Shown here: piece after piece, positions 7,932-16,156 of the stretch
Position numbering within the stretch: the stretch's first letter is position 1
Layout of the letters: every line of letters starts with the position of its first letter
Assembly: GCF_001441535.1 (NCBI RefSeq)
Contig: NZ_LMAU01000003.1
Coordinates: forward strand, 372,001-436,000
Length of the DNA stretch: 64,000 bases
DNA from: Tsuneonella troitsensis
GTDB lineage: Bacteria > Pseudomonadota > Alphaproteobacteria > Sphingomonadales > Sphingomonadaceae
Direction: 5' to 3'
The notes under the pieces: model-generated
What the model was told of the DNA's origin: nothing
The model's database searches: none
What the model saw: the letters and a program-made list of their open reading frames with translations, nothing else
Made by a program: the position numbers and the translations under genes

Positions 7932-10277
7932 ATGACGAATCGCCGCATCCCGATCAAACCGTGCCTCTTCGCGCTCGCCGCCGGCCTCGCCACTCCGGCG
8001 ATGGCGCAGGTGGAGGGCACCGTCGCCGGCGAAGAGCCGGACGACATCCAGACCAGCCAGGAAATCGTGGTGCAGGCCGATATCGGCTATCGCAACCGTA
8101 GCGAGGCTTCGGAACCGGTGCTGGTGTACGACGAGGAATACTTCCAGCGCTTCGAGCCGCTGACCGCAGGCGATGCGCTCAAGCGCGTGCCCTCGGTCAC
8201 GTTCCTGTCGGACGTGATCGAAAGCGACGGCGCCCGCCTGCGCGGCCTCGATCCCGGCTACACCCAGATCCTCATCAACGGCGAGAAGGTCCCCGGCAGC
8301 CAGGCCGACCGGTCGTTCTTCCTCGACCGGGTCCCGGCCGAACTCATCAAGCAGGTGGAGATCGTCCGCTCCTCGTCCGCCCGCCGGACCGGCGATGCGG
8401 TCGCCGGCACGCTCAACATCGTGCTGCGCGACGGCTACAGCCTCGACGGGGGCTATGTCCGCGCCGGTGCGATCCACTTCGACGACGGCGAGATCAAGCC
8501 GAACGGCGGCGTCTATCTCGGCGCGCCGCTCGCCGGGGGGCGCGTGTTGTTCGGGGCCAACGTGCAGGGCCGCTACAACCCCAAGCTCAAGTCCAGTCTG
8601 CGCTATGGCGATTCGCCCGAGAACGATCCCGATTTCGCCGCCAACAGCTTCGACAACCGCGAAGACCAGACAGATACCCGCGACGGGACCGACTATGCCG
8701 GCAACTTCGCGTGGGGCATCGAGGGGGCCAGCACCGACTTCGAGATCGCCGCGAACTTCGTTCGGACCGAGCGGACCGAAACCGAGCGCTCGTTCGAGTA
8801 CGACGATCCCACGGCGATCACCGGCCCCGTGCGCAACACCCCACCCGGCAACCTGCTGACCGACAACGCCAACGTGAACGCGATCGAGCAGGAGAGCTGG
8901 TCGCTCGGCACTAAGCTCGATCATCGCTGGGGCCTGGGCGAAACGAAGCTGCGGGTCGGCTTCTCGCGCTTCGACGACCGACAGGACGAGTTCGAATACG
9001 AAGTCGATTTCGACCGGACCCGCCCGCGGTTCACCGGCGATCTGACCGCGCGCAGCATCCGCGACGAGGAACTGTTCGCCAACCTCGAGCACGTGTTTTC
9101 GCTGGGCACCGACTTCAACCTTGCCATCGGCGGCTTCGCGCAGAACAAGGATCGGGACACCGACATCGCGGAAATCCGCAGTCGGTTCGACCTGACGGCC
9201 GCGGACCGGACCAGGTACGACCAGTTCGCCCGCGATCCCGGCGAATTCGCCCCGGCGACCTTCGACCCGCTCGAACCATCGGTAGGCGGGCTCAGCACCA
9301 TCGAGGAGGACCGCCGCGATCTCTACGCACTCGTCGAAGGCAAGAGCGGACCGCTGTCTTTCGAAGTGGGCGTCCGCTGGGAGAACACTTCGGTCGACAT
9401 TACCGACCTGACGGCAGCGGCGGGCAGCGGCCTGACGCAGGTCGATTACGACGCCTTCCTGCCGTCGGCTTCGGTGAAGCTGGCCGTGGGCGGCGGCGGC
9501 CGCATCACGGCCTCGGTCGCACGCACGCTGCGCCGGCCACAGTTCGACTACATTTCGCCCGCGCTGCTCGAGGCGGAGCTGGGCGACAACGACCTGCTCG
9601 GCAATCCGCTGCTCGCCCCTGAGACCGCCTGGGGCGCCGATCTGGGCTTCGAACAGCGGCTCGGCCGGACCGGGATTGTCGGCGTGAACTTGTTCTACCG
9701 CGACGTGAGCGACCTGGTGGAACTGGCCAATACCGGCGTCGAGGGTTCCGAAGGCGCGGGTACGTTCGTTTTCCAGCCGCGCAACACGGGCGACGGCAAG
9801 GTTTACGGCATCGAGTTCGACCTATCGACGAGCCTCGATTTCGTCGGCTTGCCCGACACCGGGATTTTCGGCAACTTCTCGTTCTTGGACAGCGATATCG
9901 AGGATGCCTTCGGCCAACGCCGCTTCAACGGGCAGTCGAAATACGTCTACAACTTCGGGGCGATCCAGAACCTGCGGGGGATCGGGGCCTCGTTCGGCGC
10001 GACCTACCGCAAGCAGGGTCGGGCATTCGACCGCGTGATCGGGGAGGAAGTGGTGACGTCGTACGGGGCAGACCTGGAAGTGTTCGTCGAAAAGCGCTTC
10101 GGCAAGTCGTTCACGATCCGCGCGGTCGGATCCAACCTGCTCGACGGGACGAAGGACGAGACGTTCAACAAGTTCACGACCGTCGCCGACCAGGTCGCAC
10201 GCGATTTCGACGAGTACGAGGTCGAGAGCGAGCGCGCCGGACCCGTGTTCCAGCTCGTCGCGCGGTACGCGTTCTGA
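7932..10277 (+). CDS. TonB-dependent outer-membrane receptor
   Basis: A 781-aa receptor with a cleavable signal peptide ending TPAMAQ (about residue 26), a plug domain (about 55-180: DALKRVPSVTFLSD, RGLDPGYTQILINGEKVPG, VEIVRSSSARRTGDAVAGT) and a beta barrel ending in the C-terminal aromatic ARYAF. The barrel motif TASVARTLRRPQFDYISP is typical. Substrate is not readable from the sequence, but its stop overlaps the phytase start (TGATG) and PhoX follows, so import of a phosphorylated compound such as inositol phosphate or phosphoester breakdown product is the best inference. Confidence 0.93.
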   Translation: MTNRRIPIKPCLFALAAGLATPAMAQVEGTVAGEEPDDIQTSQEIVVQADIGYRNRSEASEPVLVYDEEYFQRFEPLTAGDALKRVPSVTFLSDVIESDGARLRGLDPGYTQILINGEKVPGSQADRSFFLDRVPAELIKQVEIVRSSSARRTGDAVAGTLNIVLRDGYSLDGGYVRAGAIHFDDGEIKPNGGVYLGAPLAGGRVLFGANVQGRYNPKLKSSLRYGDSPENDPDFAANSFDNREDQTDTRDGTDYAGNFAWGIEGASTDFEIAANFVRTERTETERSFEYDDPTAITGPVRNTPPGNLLTDNANVNAIEQESWSLGTKLDHRWGLGETKLRVGFSRFDDRQDEFEYEVDFDRTRPRFTGDLTARSIRDEELFANLEHVFSLGTDFNLAIGGFAQNKDRDTDIAEIRSRFDLTAADRTRYDQFARDPGEFAPATFDPLEPSVGGLSTIEEDRRDLYALVEGKSGPLSFEVGVRWENTSVDITDLTAAAGSGLTQVDYDAFLPSASVKLAVGGGGRITASVARTLRRPQFDYISPALLEAELGDNDLLGNPLLAPETAWGADLGFEQRLGRTGIVGVNLFYRDVSDLVELANTGVEGSEGAGTFVFQPRNTGDGKVYGIEFDLSTSLDFVGLPDTGIFGNFSFLDSDIEDAFGQRRFNGQSKYVYNFGAIQNLRGIGASFGATYRKQGRAFDRVIGEEVVTSYGADLEVFVEKRFGKSFTIRAVGSNLLDGTKDETFNKFTTVADQVARDFDEYEVESERAGPVFQLVARYAF

Positions 10278-11296
10278 TGCGCCGGGCATCGCCTCTTGCC
10301 GCGACCGCCGTCCTCGCCCTGCTGGGCGGTTGTGCGACCACGCCCATCGTCGGTGGACCGGCGGTTACCGTCGTCGCGCTCGTCGAGACGCCGCCGGTGG
10401 GAACCGCGGCGGCCGACGCGGCCGACGACATCGCCATCTGGCGCAACCCCGACGACCCGTCCAAAAGCCTGATCGTGGGGACCGACAAGAAGGCCGGCCT
10501 GCACGTTTACGGCATCGACGGACGCGAACGCAGCTTTGCCGGGGGCGGCCTGCTCAACAACGTCGACCTGGTCGACCTAGGCCCGTCCGGAGTCGTCGTC
10601 GTCGCGAGCGACCGCAACGATCCGCTCCAGGCCAAGCTGCAGGCGCATCGCCTGAACAAGGACGCGGGCACCCTTTCGCCGATGGGTACGCTTCCGGTCG
10701 GACCCGGCGAATCGTACGGCGTGTGCCTCAGCTACATCGACTTCAATCTCGACCTTTACGCAGTCCTGAAGGATGGGCGCATCGAGCAGCTCAGGAGCAA
10801 CGAGCGCACCGGAGCCGTCGATCCCGTGCTGTCGCGGCGCGTGGCGACCCAGGCCGAAGGCTGCGTCGTCGACCCGCGTGACGGGACGCTCTACGTCGGA
10901 GAAGAGAACGCCGGCATCTGGCGCTTCGCGGCCGGGTCCGCGACCGGAGAACTGGTTGCCCGGGTCGACAACGTCCAATTGGTGGCCGACGTCGAAGGCC
11001 TCGCCATCGCGCCGGAGGGCGAAGCGGGCGGATACCTTGTCGCATCGAGCCAAGGTGACAATGCCTATGCCGTTTTCCGCCTGCCCGACATGACGCCGGT
11101 CGGCCGGTTCCGGATCGGGCAGGGGGCGCTCGGCGCGGTCGAGGAGACCGACGGCATTGCCCTCGATACCGGTGACTTCGGCCCGCAGTTCCCCGGCGGT
11201 CTCTTCATAGCGCAGGACGGTAGGAACGAGCCCCGCGCCCAGAATTTCAAGTTCGTCTCGTGGGCCGCCATCAAGGAGGCTCTGGGGCTGGAATGA
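10277..11296 (+). CDS. Beta-propeller phytase (3-phytase), lipoprotein
   Basis: A 339-aa lipoprotein: signal ending LLGGC (Cys about 19). The mature part carries the full set of beta-propeller phytase marks in order: DDIAIWRNPDDPSKSLIVGT, KKAGLHVYGIDG, NNVDLVDL, ATQAEGCVVDPRDGTLYVGE, GIWRF, DVEGLAIAP, GGYLVASSQGDNAYAVF and FIAQDGRNEPRAQNFKFV. These acidic loops bind the calcium ions that hold phytate. It would hydrolyse inositol hexakisphosphate at the cell surface or in the periplasm. It overlaps the TonB receptor stop by one base, implying coupled translation. Confidence 0.95.
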   Translation: MRRASPLAATAVLALLGGCATTPIVGGPAVTVVALVETPPVGTAAADAADDIAIWRNPDDPSKSLIVGTDKKAGLHVYGIDGRERSFAGGGLLNNVDLVDLGPSGVVVVASDRNDPLQAKLQAHRLNKDAGTLSPMGTLPVGPGESYGVCLSYIDFNLDLYAVLKDGRIEQLRSNERTGAVDPVLSRRVATQAEGCVVDPRDGTLYVGEENAGIWRFAAGSATGELVARVDNVQLVADVEGLAIAPEGEAGGYLVASSQGDNAYAVFRLPDMTPVGRFRIGQGALGAVEETDGIALDTGDFGPQFPGGLFIAQDGRNEPRAQNFKFVSWAAIKEALGLE

Positions 11297-11378
11297 CGCC
11301 CACAGATTAGGGCTGTCATCGGCGCGTTCTCGGGCTATCGAAATGCGCAAGGCCACACGCCAAGAGGGATCGCCTGCA

Positions 11379-12698
11379 ATGACCGTCCAGATGCACCGCC
11401 GCAGCTTCCTGTCCGCGACCGCCAGCGCGTTCGCCGCGCTCGCCGCAAGCGGCTGTTCCACGATCGGCGTCGGTAGCCCGAGCCGGGACGGCAAGATCGG
11501 TTACGGCGGGCTGGTTTCGGACCCGAACGGCCTGCTCGACCTGCCCGAAGGCTTTTCGTACCGCGTGCTGTCGCAACTGGGCGAAACGATGAGCGACGGG
11601 TTCACCGTGCCCGACGCGGCGGACGGCATGGGCTGCTTCGCGCTTCCCGGCGGCAAGATCGCGTTGGTCCGCAATCACGAATGCATGCCCGGCCGCCACG
11701 ACGGCGGCGGCGTGGTGGGTAAGGCCTACGACTACGTGGCGCGCAGCCTGGTGCCGCTGCCCGGCGGGACGACCACGATCGTCCTCGACGCCCGGACGCT
11801 CGCGGTCGAGAAGCAGTATCGTTCGCTCGCCGGGACCATCCGCAACTGCGCGGGCGGCGAAACGCCGTGGGGTAGCTGGCTGACCTGCGAGGAAGCGGTG
11901 GTCTCCGCCGACGGCCGTATCAACAAGGATCACGGCTGGACCTTCGAAGTCCCTGCGGATGCGACGGGGCTGATCGACCCCGTTCCGCTGAAGGCGATGG
12001 GCCGCTTCAACCACGAAGCAGCCTGCGTCGATCCGCGCACCGGCATCGTCTACCAGACCGAGGATCGCGACGACTCGCTGCTCTATCGTTTCATCCCGAA
12101 CGTGAAGGGCAAACTGGCCGAAGGCGGCCGGTTGCAGGCTCTCGCGCTGACCGACGGGGTTCGCGACACGCGCAACTGGGGCGGGGTGGCATTCGCGCCC
12201 TACAGCAAGCGCAAGGTCAGCTGGATCGACCTCGACGACGTGGAATCGCCCAAGGACGACCTGCGCACCCGCGGCGCGGCCAAGGGCGCGGCGCTGTTCG
12301 CGCGGGGCGAGGGTATCTGGATGGGCGAGGGCGAGATGTATTTCTGCTGCACCAGCGGCGGCACCGCCAAGCTGGGCCAGATCTACCGCCTCGACGTTTC
12401 GGGCCCGGACGACCAGCTCGACCTGTTCTTCGAATCGACCAGCCCCGACCAGTTCAACTACGGCGACAACCTGACTATCGCGCCGTGGGGCGACCTGATC
12501 GTGTGCGAGGACCAGTACGGCAAAACGGTCGACAACTACCTGCGCGGCATCGCGCCTTCGGGAGTGGCTTATCCGCTCGGACGCTCGCGCGTGCAGAGCG
12601 AGTGGGCGGGCGCGTGCTTCTCGCCCGATGGGCGCACATTGTTCGTGAACCTGTACAGCCCGACCAAGACGCTCGCGATCACGGGGCCGTGGATCTGA
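11379..12698 (+). CDS. phoX: PhoX-family alkaline phosphatase (DUF839), Tat-exported
   Basis: A 439-aa protein of the PhoX family of calcium/iron phosphatases. The signal MTVQMHRRSFLSATASAF contains a twin-arginine RRSFL motif, followed by a possible lipobox ASGC. Family marks are GMGCFALPGGKIALVRNHE, CAGGETPWGSWLTCEE, GRFNHEAACVDP and VYQTEDRDDSLLYRF. It releases phosphate from phosphomonoesters outside the cytoplasm. The ATG at 11379 was chosen over one at 11343 because it puts the Tat motif at the N-terminus and has GAGGG upstream. It follows the phytase gene by 82 bases. Confidence 0.9.
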   Translation: MTVQMHRRSFLSATASAFAALAASGCSTIGVGSPSRDGKIGYGGLVSDPNGLLDLPEGFSYRVLSQLGETMSDGFTVPDAADGMGCFALPGGKIALVRNHECMPGRHDGGGVVGKAYDYVARSLVPLPGGTTTIVLDARTLAVEKQYRSLAGTIRNCAGGETPWGSWLTCEEAVVSADGRINKDHGWTFEVPADATGLIDPVPLKAMGRFNHEAACVDPRTGIVYQTEDRDDSLLYRFIPNVKGKLAEGGRLQALALTDGVRDTRNWGGVAFAPYSKRKVSWIDLDDVESPKDDLRTRGAAKGAALFARGEGIWMGEGEMYFCCTSGGTAKLGQIYRLDVSGPDDQLDLFFESTSPDQFNYGDNLTIAPWGDLIVCEDQYGKTVDNYLRGIAPSGVAYPLGRSRVQSEWAGACFSPDGRTLFVNLYSPTKTLAITGPWI

Positions 12699-12712
12699 CA
12701 CGGCGGGCCTGA

Positions 12713-13273
12713 ATGGCCGCCGCGTTCCTACTGGCGCTTACCGCTGTCTTCGTGGTCTCGCTCGGCGGGCGCGACCAGTTGCTCGTCGCGCGGCTGTCCG
12801 AGCGACTGGGCAGGGGCGGCGGGCTCCTTGCGGTCAGCGCGCTGGCCTCTACCGCGTCGGCGATGCTGATGGCCGCGGCGGGCCTCGCGATGACCCTGGT
12901 TCTTCCCGGGCCCGCGGCGGACATGCTGGTGGCGATGGCGCTGTTGATTGCAGCGGTGGAACTGGCCTGGCCGCGTGCCGGACGCCTGCCGAAGGAGCCG
13001 ACCGCCTCGCTGTTCGCCACGTTCGTGGTCCTGCTCGCACGCCAGGTGGGCGATGCGGCGCGCTTCTGCGTGTTCGCATTCGCCGCGGGCGGTTCGGCGT
13101 GGATCGCCGGGGCCGGCGGCGCGATCGGCGGGATCGCCGCGCTGGCACTCGGCATCGCGATGGGCGGGGAATTGGCCGGGTGGCCCCTGCGCGCGATCCG
13201 GCTGGTGATCGCCGCTTTCCTGGCGGTCACCGCGATATGGGTCGCGTTGTCGGTTCGCGGAGTGATCGGGTAA
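12713..13273 (+). CDS. Membrane protein, divergent TMEM165/GDT1-like
   Basis: A 186-aa protein with six hydrophobic segments in two similar halves. The first half begins VVSLGGRDQLLVARLSERLG and the second VVLLARQVGDAARFCVFAFA. These sit where GDT1/UPF0016 cation transporters carry the ExGDK(T/S) motif, but the Glu is replaced by Leu or Gln/Arg and only GRD or VGD remains. I infer a degenerate or specialised relative; transport of Mn or Ca cannot be assumed. It lies 14 bases after phoX and may be cotranscribed. Confidence 0.6.
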   Translation: MAAAFLLALTAVFVVSLGGRDQLLVARLSERLGRGGGLLAVSALASTASAMLMAAAGLAMTLVLPGPAADMLVAMALLIAAVELAWPRAGRLPKEPTASLFATFVVLLARQVGDAARFCVFAFAAGGSAWIAGAGGAIGGIAALALGIAMGGELAGWPLRAIRLVIAAFLAVTAIWVALSVRGVIG

Positions 13274-13358
13274 GGCGATTATCGCAAGCGCAATTGATCA
13301 CGAAACTCTATCACTGTTGTATCGTTGAGCTGATGAGACCCGAACCAAGGAGGCAGAC

Positions 13359-13820
13359 ATGGCCGACAAGGGCGACAATTCCAGAAAGGCGCTGATCGAG
13401 CATCTCAACCGGACGCTGGCCGATCACTTCGCGCTCTATTTCAAGACCAAGAGCTATCACTGGCATGTGAAAGGGCCGCAGTTTCGCGATCTTCACCTGC
13501 TGTTCGACGAACAGGCGACCGCTATTTTCGGTGTCACCGACGTGATTGCCGAACGCGTGCGCAAGCTCGATGCAGGCACCCTGACCTCCGTCGGGGCGAT
13601 TGCCGAACATTCGACGATCAAGGACGACGACCGCACCGACATCGATGCGAAGTCGATGATAAAAGCGCTTGGAGACGACAACGCCGCTCTCGTCGACGGC
13701 TTGAAGGCGCTCAAGGAAGTGGCCGACGAGGCCGGCGACAACGCGACCAGCGCACTGGTGGACGAATGGCAGGACGCCGCCGAAGAGCGCGTCTGGTTCC
13801 TGCGGCAGTCCCTCCGCTAG
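13359..13820 (+). CDS. dps: Dps family DNA-binding ferritin-like protein
   Basis: A 153-aa Dps. Ferroxidase-site residues are visible: KTKSYHWHVKGPQFRDLH (two His) and LLFDEQATAIF (Asp and Glu). The N-terminus is basic (MADKGDNSRKALIEHLN), as in members that bind DNA. Dodecamers oxidise and store iron with peroxide, protecting DNA. A strong ribosome site AAGGAGG sits 6 bases before the ATG. The 85-base upstream gap carries several ATCA(C) repeats (13295-13330), possibly a peroxide- or iron-responsive regulator site, but no clear consensus. Confidence 0.95.
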   Translation: MADKGDNSRKALIEHLNRTLADHFALYFKTKSYHWHVKGPQFRDLHLLFDEQATAIFGVTDVIAERVRKLDAGTLTSVGAIAEHSTIKDDDRTDIDAKSMIKALGDDNAALVDGLKALKEVADEAGDNATSALVDEWQDAAEERVWFLRQSLR

Positions 13821-13889
13821 AATACGAATTCCCCGGCCAAGGCCCGCTGCGCGATGCCCGCGCCGCGGGCTTTGTGCTACCGGCGCCGG

Positions 13890-14510
13890 ATGGACAACCT
13901 CACGATCATCGAAGGGGCGGACGATTCCGCGATCGCCGAATGGATCGGCGATGCGCTTGGCGCGGCGCTTTCGGCGACCGGCGGGCCGGTGGCCATCACC
14001 GTGCCGGGCGGCTCGACCCCCTTTCCGATACTGGAACGCCTCGCCGCCATGCAGCTCGACTGGAGCCGGGTCACCGTATGGCCCGGCGACGATCGCGTGG
14101 TGCCCGAGGATCACCCGGCGTCCAACACCGGTCGTATCCGGACACTCCTCGAACCCGCCGGCGCGGAAGTCGTCACGCTGACGGAAATGGAGGCCGTTCC
14201 CCGCTTCGCGATCGCCTGGCTCGGCATGGGGGAAGACGGGCACGTGGCCTCGCTGTTTCCCAACACCGATCCCCGGACCGACGATCCTTCGTCCATCCGC
14301 CGCCTGACGCCCGATCCGCTGCCGCCCGAAGCGCCATTCGATCGGATCAGCCTCACCTTGCCTGCGCTGCTGGCGTCCGACCGGCTGATGTTCGTGATCC
14401 GTGGCGAGGCGAAGCGCGCCGTGTTCGAAGCGGCGGTGCGCGGCGAGCACGACCTGCCCGTCGCGCGCCTTCTGGGCGCAGCAAGCCAGCCGGTCACATG
14501 CTTTACCTGA
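13890..14510 (+). CDS. pgl: 6-phosphogluconolactonase
   Basis: A 206-aa enzyme of the pentose phosphate/Entner-Doudoroff entry. Motifs are ITVPGGSTPFPILERL (phosphate binding), VTVWPGDDRVVPEDHPASN and IAWLGMGEDGHVASLFPNT, the glucosamine/galactosamine-6-phosphate isomerase superfamily signature with its catalytic His. The ATG at 13890 (MDNLTIIEG) is preferred over an upstream in-frame ATG with a basic, unrelated extension. The gene overlaps the Nudix gene by 13 bases. zwf and edd are not in the window. Confidence 0.93.
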   Translation: MDNLTIIEGADDSAIAEWIGDALGAALSATGGPVAITVPGGSTPFPILERLAAMQLDWSRVTVWPGDDRVVPEDHPASNTGRIRTLLEPAGAEVVTLTEMEAVPRFAIAWLGMGEDGHVASLFPNTDPRTDDPSSIRRLTPDPLPPEAPFDRISLTLPALLASDRLMFVIRGEAKRAVFEAAVRGEHDLPVARLLGAASQPVTCFT

Positions 14511-14968
14511 TCCCTCGATCGTTCCATCGAACCGCGCTGCGCTTTGCGCACCGGATGCGCCATCGCTGGCGGACGCTCGCGAAGACGCCGCTGGCCGGTG
14601 TTTCGGTTTTCGTGACCGACATGGAGGGGCGACTGCTGCTAGTACGCCACAGCTACGGCCCGGGTGGCTGGGCGCTGCCCGGGGGCGGCGTGGGGCGCGA
14701 CGAGGACGCGCTTCTGGCAGCGCGGCGCGAAGTCGCCGAGGAAGTCGGCTGCGCGCTGGAGAGCGCGCACGTGTTCGATAGCATCGAAGAGACCATCTCC
14801 GGCTCCCCGCACACCGCTTATCTGGTGACCGGTCGCACGCAGGATCATCCTCGGCCCGATCGTCGCGAGGTGGTCGATGCACGGTTCTTCCCGCTGCATT
14901 CGCTTCCCGAACCCCTGACCAGGTTGACCCGCCAGCGGATCGACGACTGGCGCGCGTCGCGAAGCTAG
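14498..14968 (+). CDS. Nudix hydrolase
   Basis: A 156-aa protein with a complete Nudix box, GGVGRDEDALLAARREVAEEVG (G-x5-E-x7-REUxEExGU) at about residues 62-83, which binds the metal that helps cleave a nucleoside diphosphate-X bond. The strand before it reads GVSVFVTDMEGRLLLVRH. The N-terminal 25 residues are basic. Its ATG lies inside the 3' end of pgl (13-base overlap), so translation is probably coupled. Substrate is not predictable. The stop overlaps the convergent dinB stop by 4 bases. Confidence 0.9.
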   Translation: MLYLIPRSFHRTALRFAHRMRHRWRTLAKTPLAGVSVFVTDMEGRLLLVRHSYGPGGWALPGGGVGRDEDALLAARREVAEEVGCALESAHVFDSIEETISGSPHTAYLVTGRTQDHPRPDRREVVDARFFPLHSLPEPLTRLTRQRIDDWRASRS

Positions 14969-16080
14969 AGCAGCGAAAGCTGCGGATCGTTGCGGGGCTT
15001 TTCCTGCGCGACGTCGCCCCGGTCGAGATTCGACAGGGTCAGGCCCATCAGCCGGATCGGCAGGGGCAACGGCAATGATTCGTCGAGCAGGGTGCGCGCG
15101 ATCCCGGCGAACGTGGCCTTGTCCGGCACCGGTGCGGCCAGGGACTTCGCACGCGTGGTGATCTGGAAATCGGTGTACTTCATTTTCAGCGTGACCGTGC
15201 GGCCCCTGGCCTGCGTCCGCTCGATCGACTCCCAGACGATGTCGATGATGGTCTCCAGCGTGTCTCGGAGCGCGGGGCCGCTGGAGATGTCTTCGGAGAA
15301 CGTGCGTTCGCCGCCGACCGACTTGCGGATGCGGTTGGCGCGCACCGGCCTGAGGTCGATGCCCCGCGCGGCGCGGAAAAGGTAGTCCGCCATGCTGCCG
15401 AAGTGCGCGCGGAGCCACGGAAGGTCCTTCGCGGCGAGATCGGCGCCGGTCTCGATCCCCAGCCGTGCCATCTTCTCCGCGCCCTTGGGACCGACCCCGT
15501 GGAACCGGCGGATCGGCAGGCCCTGCACGAACGCCGCCCCTTCTCCCGGCCGGATCACGCAGATGCCGTCGGGCTTGTTCTGGTCGCTCGCCAGCTTGGC
15601 GAGGAACTTGTTGTAGCTCACCCCCGCGCTCGCGGTCAGGCGAGTCTCCTCGCGGATGCGGCGGCGGATTTCCTCGGCGATGAGGGTGGCGCTGCCGATC
15701 CCTTTCAGGTCGTCGGTCACGTCGAGATAGGCCTCGTCGAGGCTCAGCGGCTCCACGTGGGGGGTGTAGTCGCGGAATATCGCGCGGATCTGCTGGCTGA
15801 CTTCCTTGTACACCTCGAACCGGTGGCGCACGAAGATGAGGTCGGGGCACAGCCGGCGCGCGGTGACGCCCGGCATCGCGCTGCGGACGCCGAACTTGCG
15901 CGCTTCATAGCTTGCTGCGGCCACGACTCCGCGTCCGCCCGATCCGCCGACCGCGACCGGCTTGCCGCGCAACTCGGGATTGTCGCGCTGTTCGCAACTG
16001 GCGAAAAAGGCATCCATGTCGACGTGGATGATCTTGCGCAGGCCCTGCGATTCGTCTCCGTCGTCATCGTCATCGGCCAT
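14965..16080 (-). CDS. dinB: DNA polymerase IV (Y-family)
   Basis: A 371-aa lesion-bypass polymerase. Catalytic acids lie in IIHVDMDAFFASCEQ (about residues 17-31) and PLSLDEAYLDVTDDL (about 105-119). VAAASYEARKFGVRSAMP is the fingers signature, GVGPKGAEKMARLG the thumb helix-hairpin-helix and KSVGGERTFSEDI the little-finger start. The N-terminal run of Asp/Glu (MADDDDDGDES) is unusual but may be a local extension. No LexA box was recognised upstream. It catalyses error-prone synthesis past damaged bases. Confidence 0.96.
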   Translation of the reverse strand: MADDDDDGDESQGLRKIIHVDMDAFFASCEQRDNPELRGKPVAVGGSGGRGVVAAASYEARKFGVRSAMPGVTARRLCPDLIFVRHRFEVYKEVSQQIRAIFRDYTPHVEPLSLDEAYLDVTDDLKGIGSATLIAEEIRRRIREETRLTASAGVSYNKFLAKLASDQNKPDGICVIRPGEGAAFVQGLPIRRFHGVGPKGAEKMARLGIETGADLAAKDLPWLRAHFGSMADYLFRAARGIDLRPVRANRIRKSVGGERTFSEDISSGPALRDTLETIIDIVWESIERTQARGRTVTLKMKYTDFQITTRAKSLAAPVPDKATFAGIARTLLDESLPLPLPIRLMGLTLSNLDRGDVAQEKPRNDPQLSLL

Positions 16081-16156
16081 CGGCGGACGCTAGGCCGATG
16101 CGGGCGATTCCTCCAGCCGCGGCGCTAAGGGCTTCCCATGCTGCGCCGCAACAGGC

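Noticed and set aside
13295-13330. Possible OxyR or Fur site upstream of dps
   Set aside because: ATCA repeats are present but do not match the ATAG-N7-CTAT or GATAAT consensus in order or spacing.
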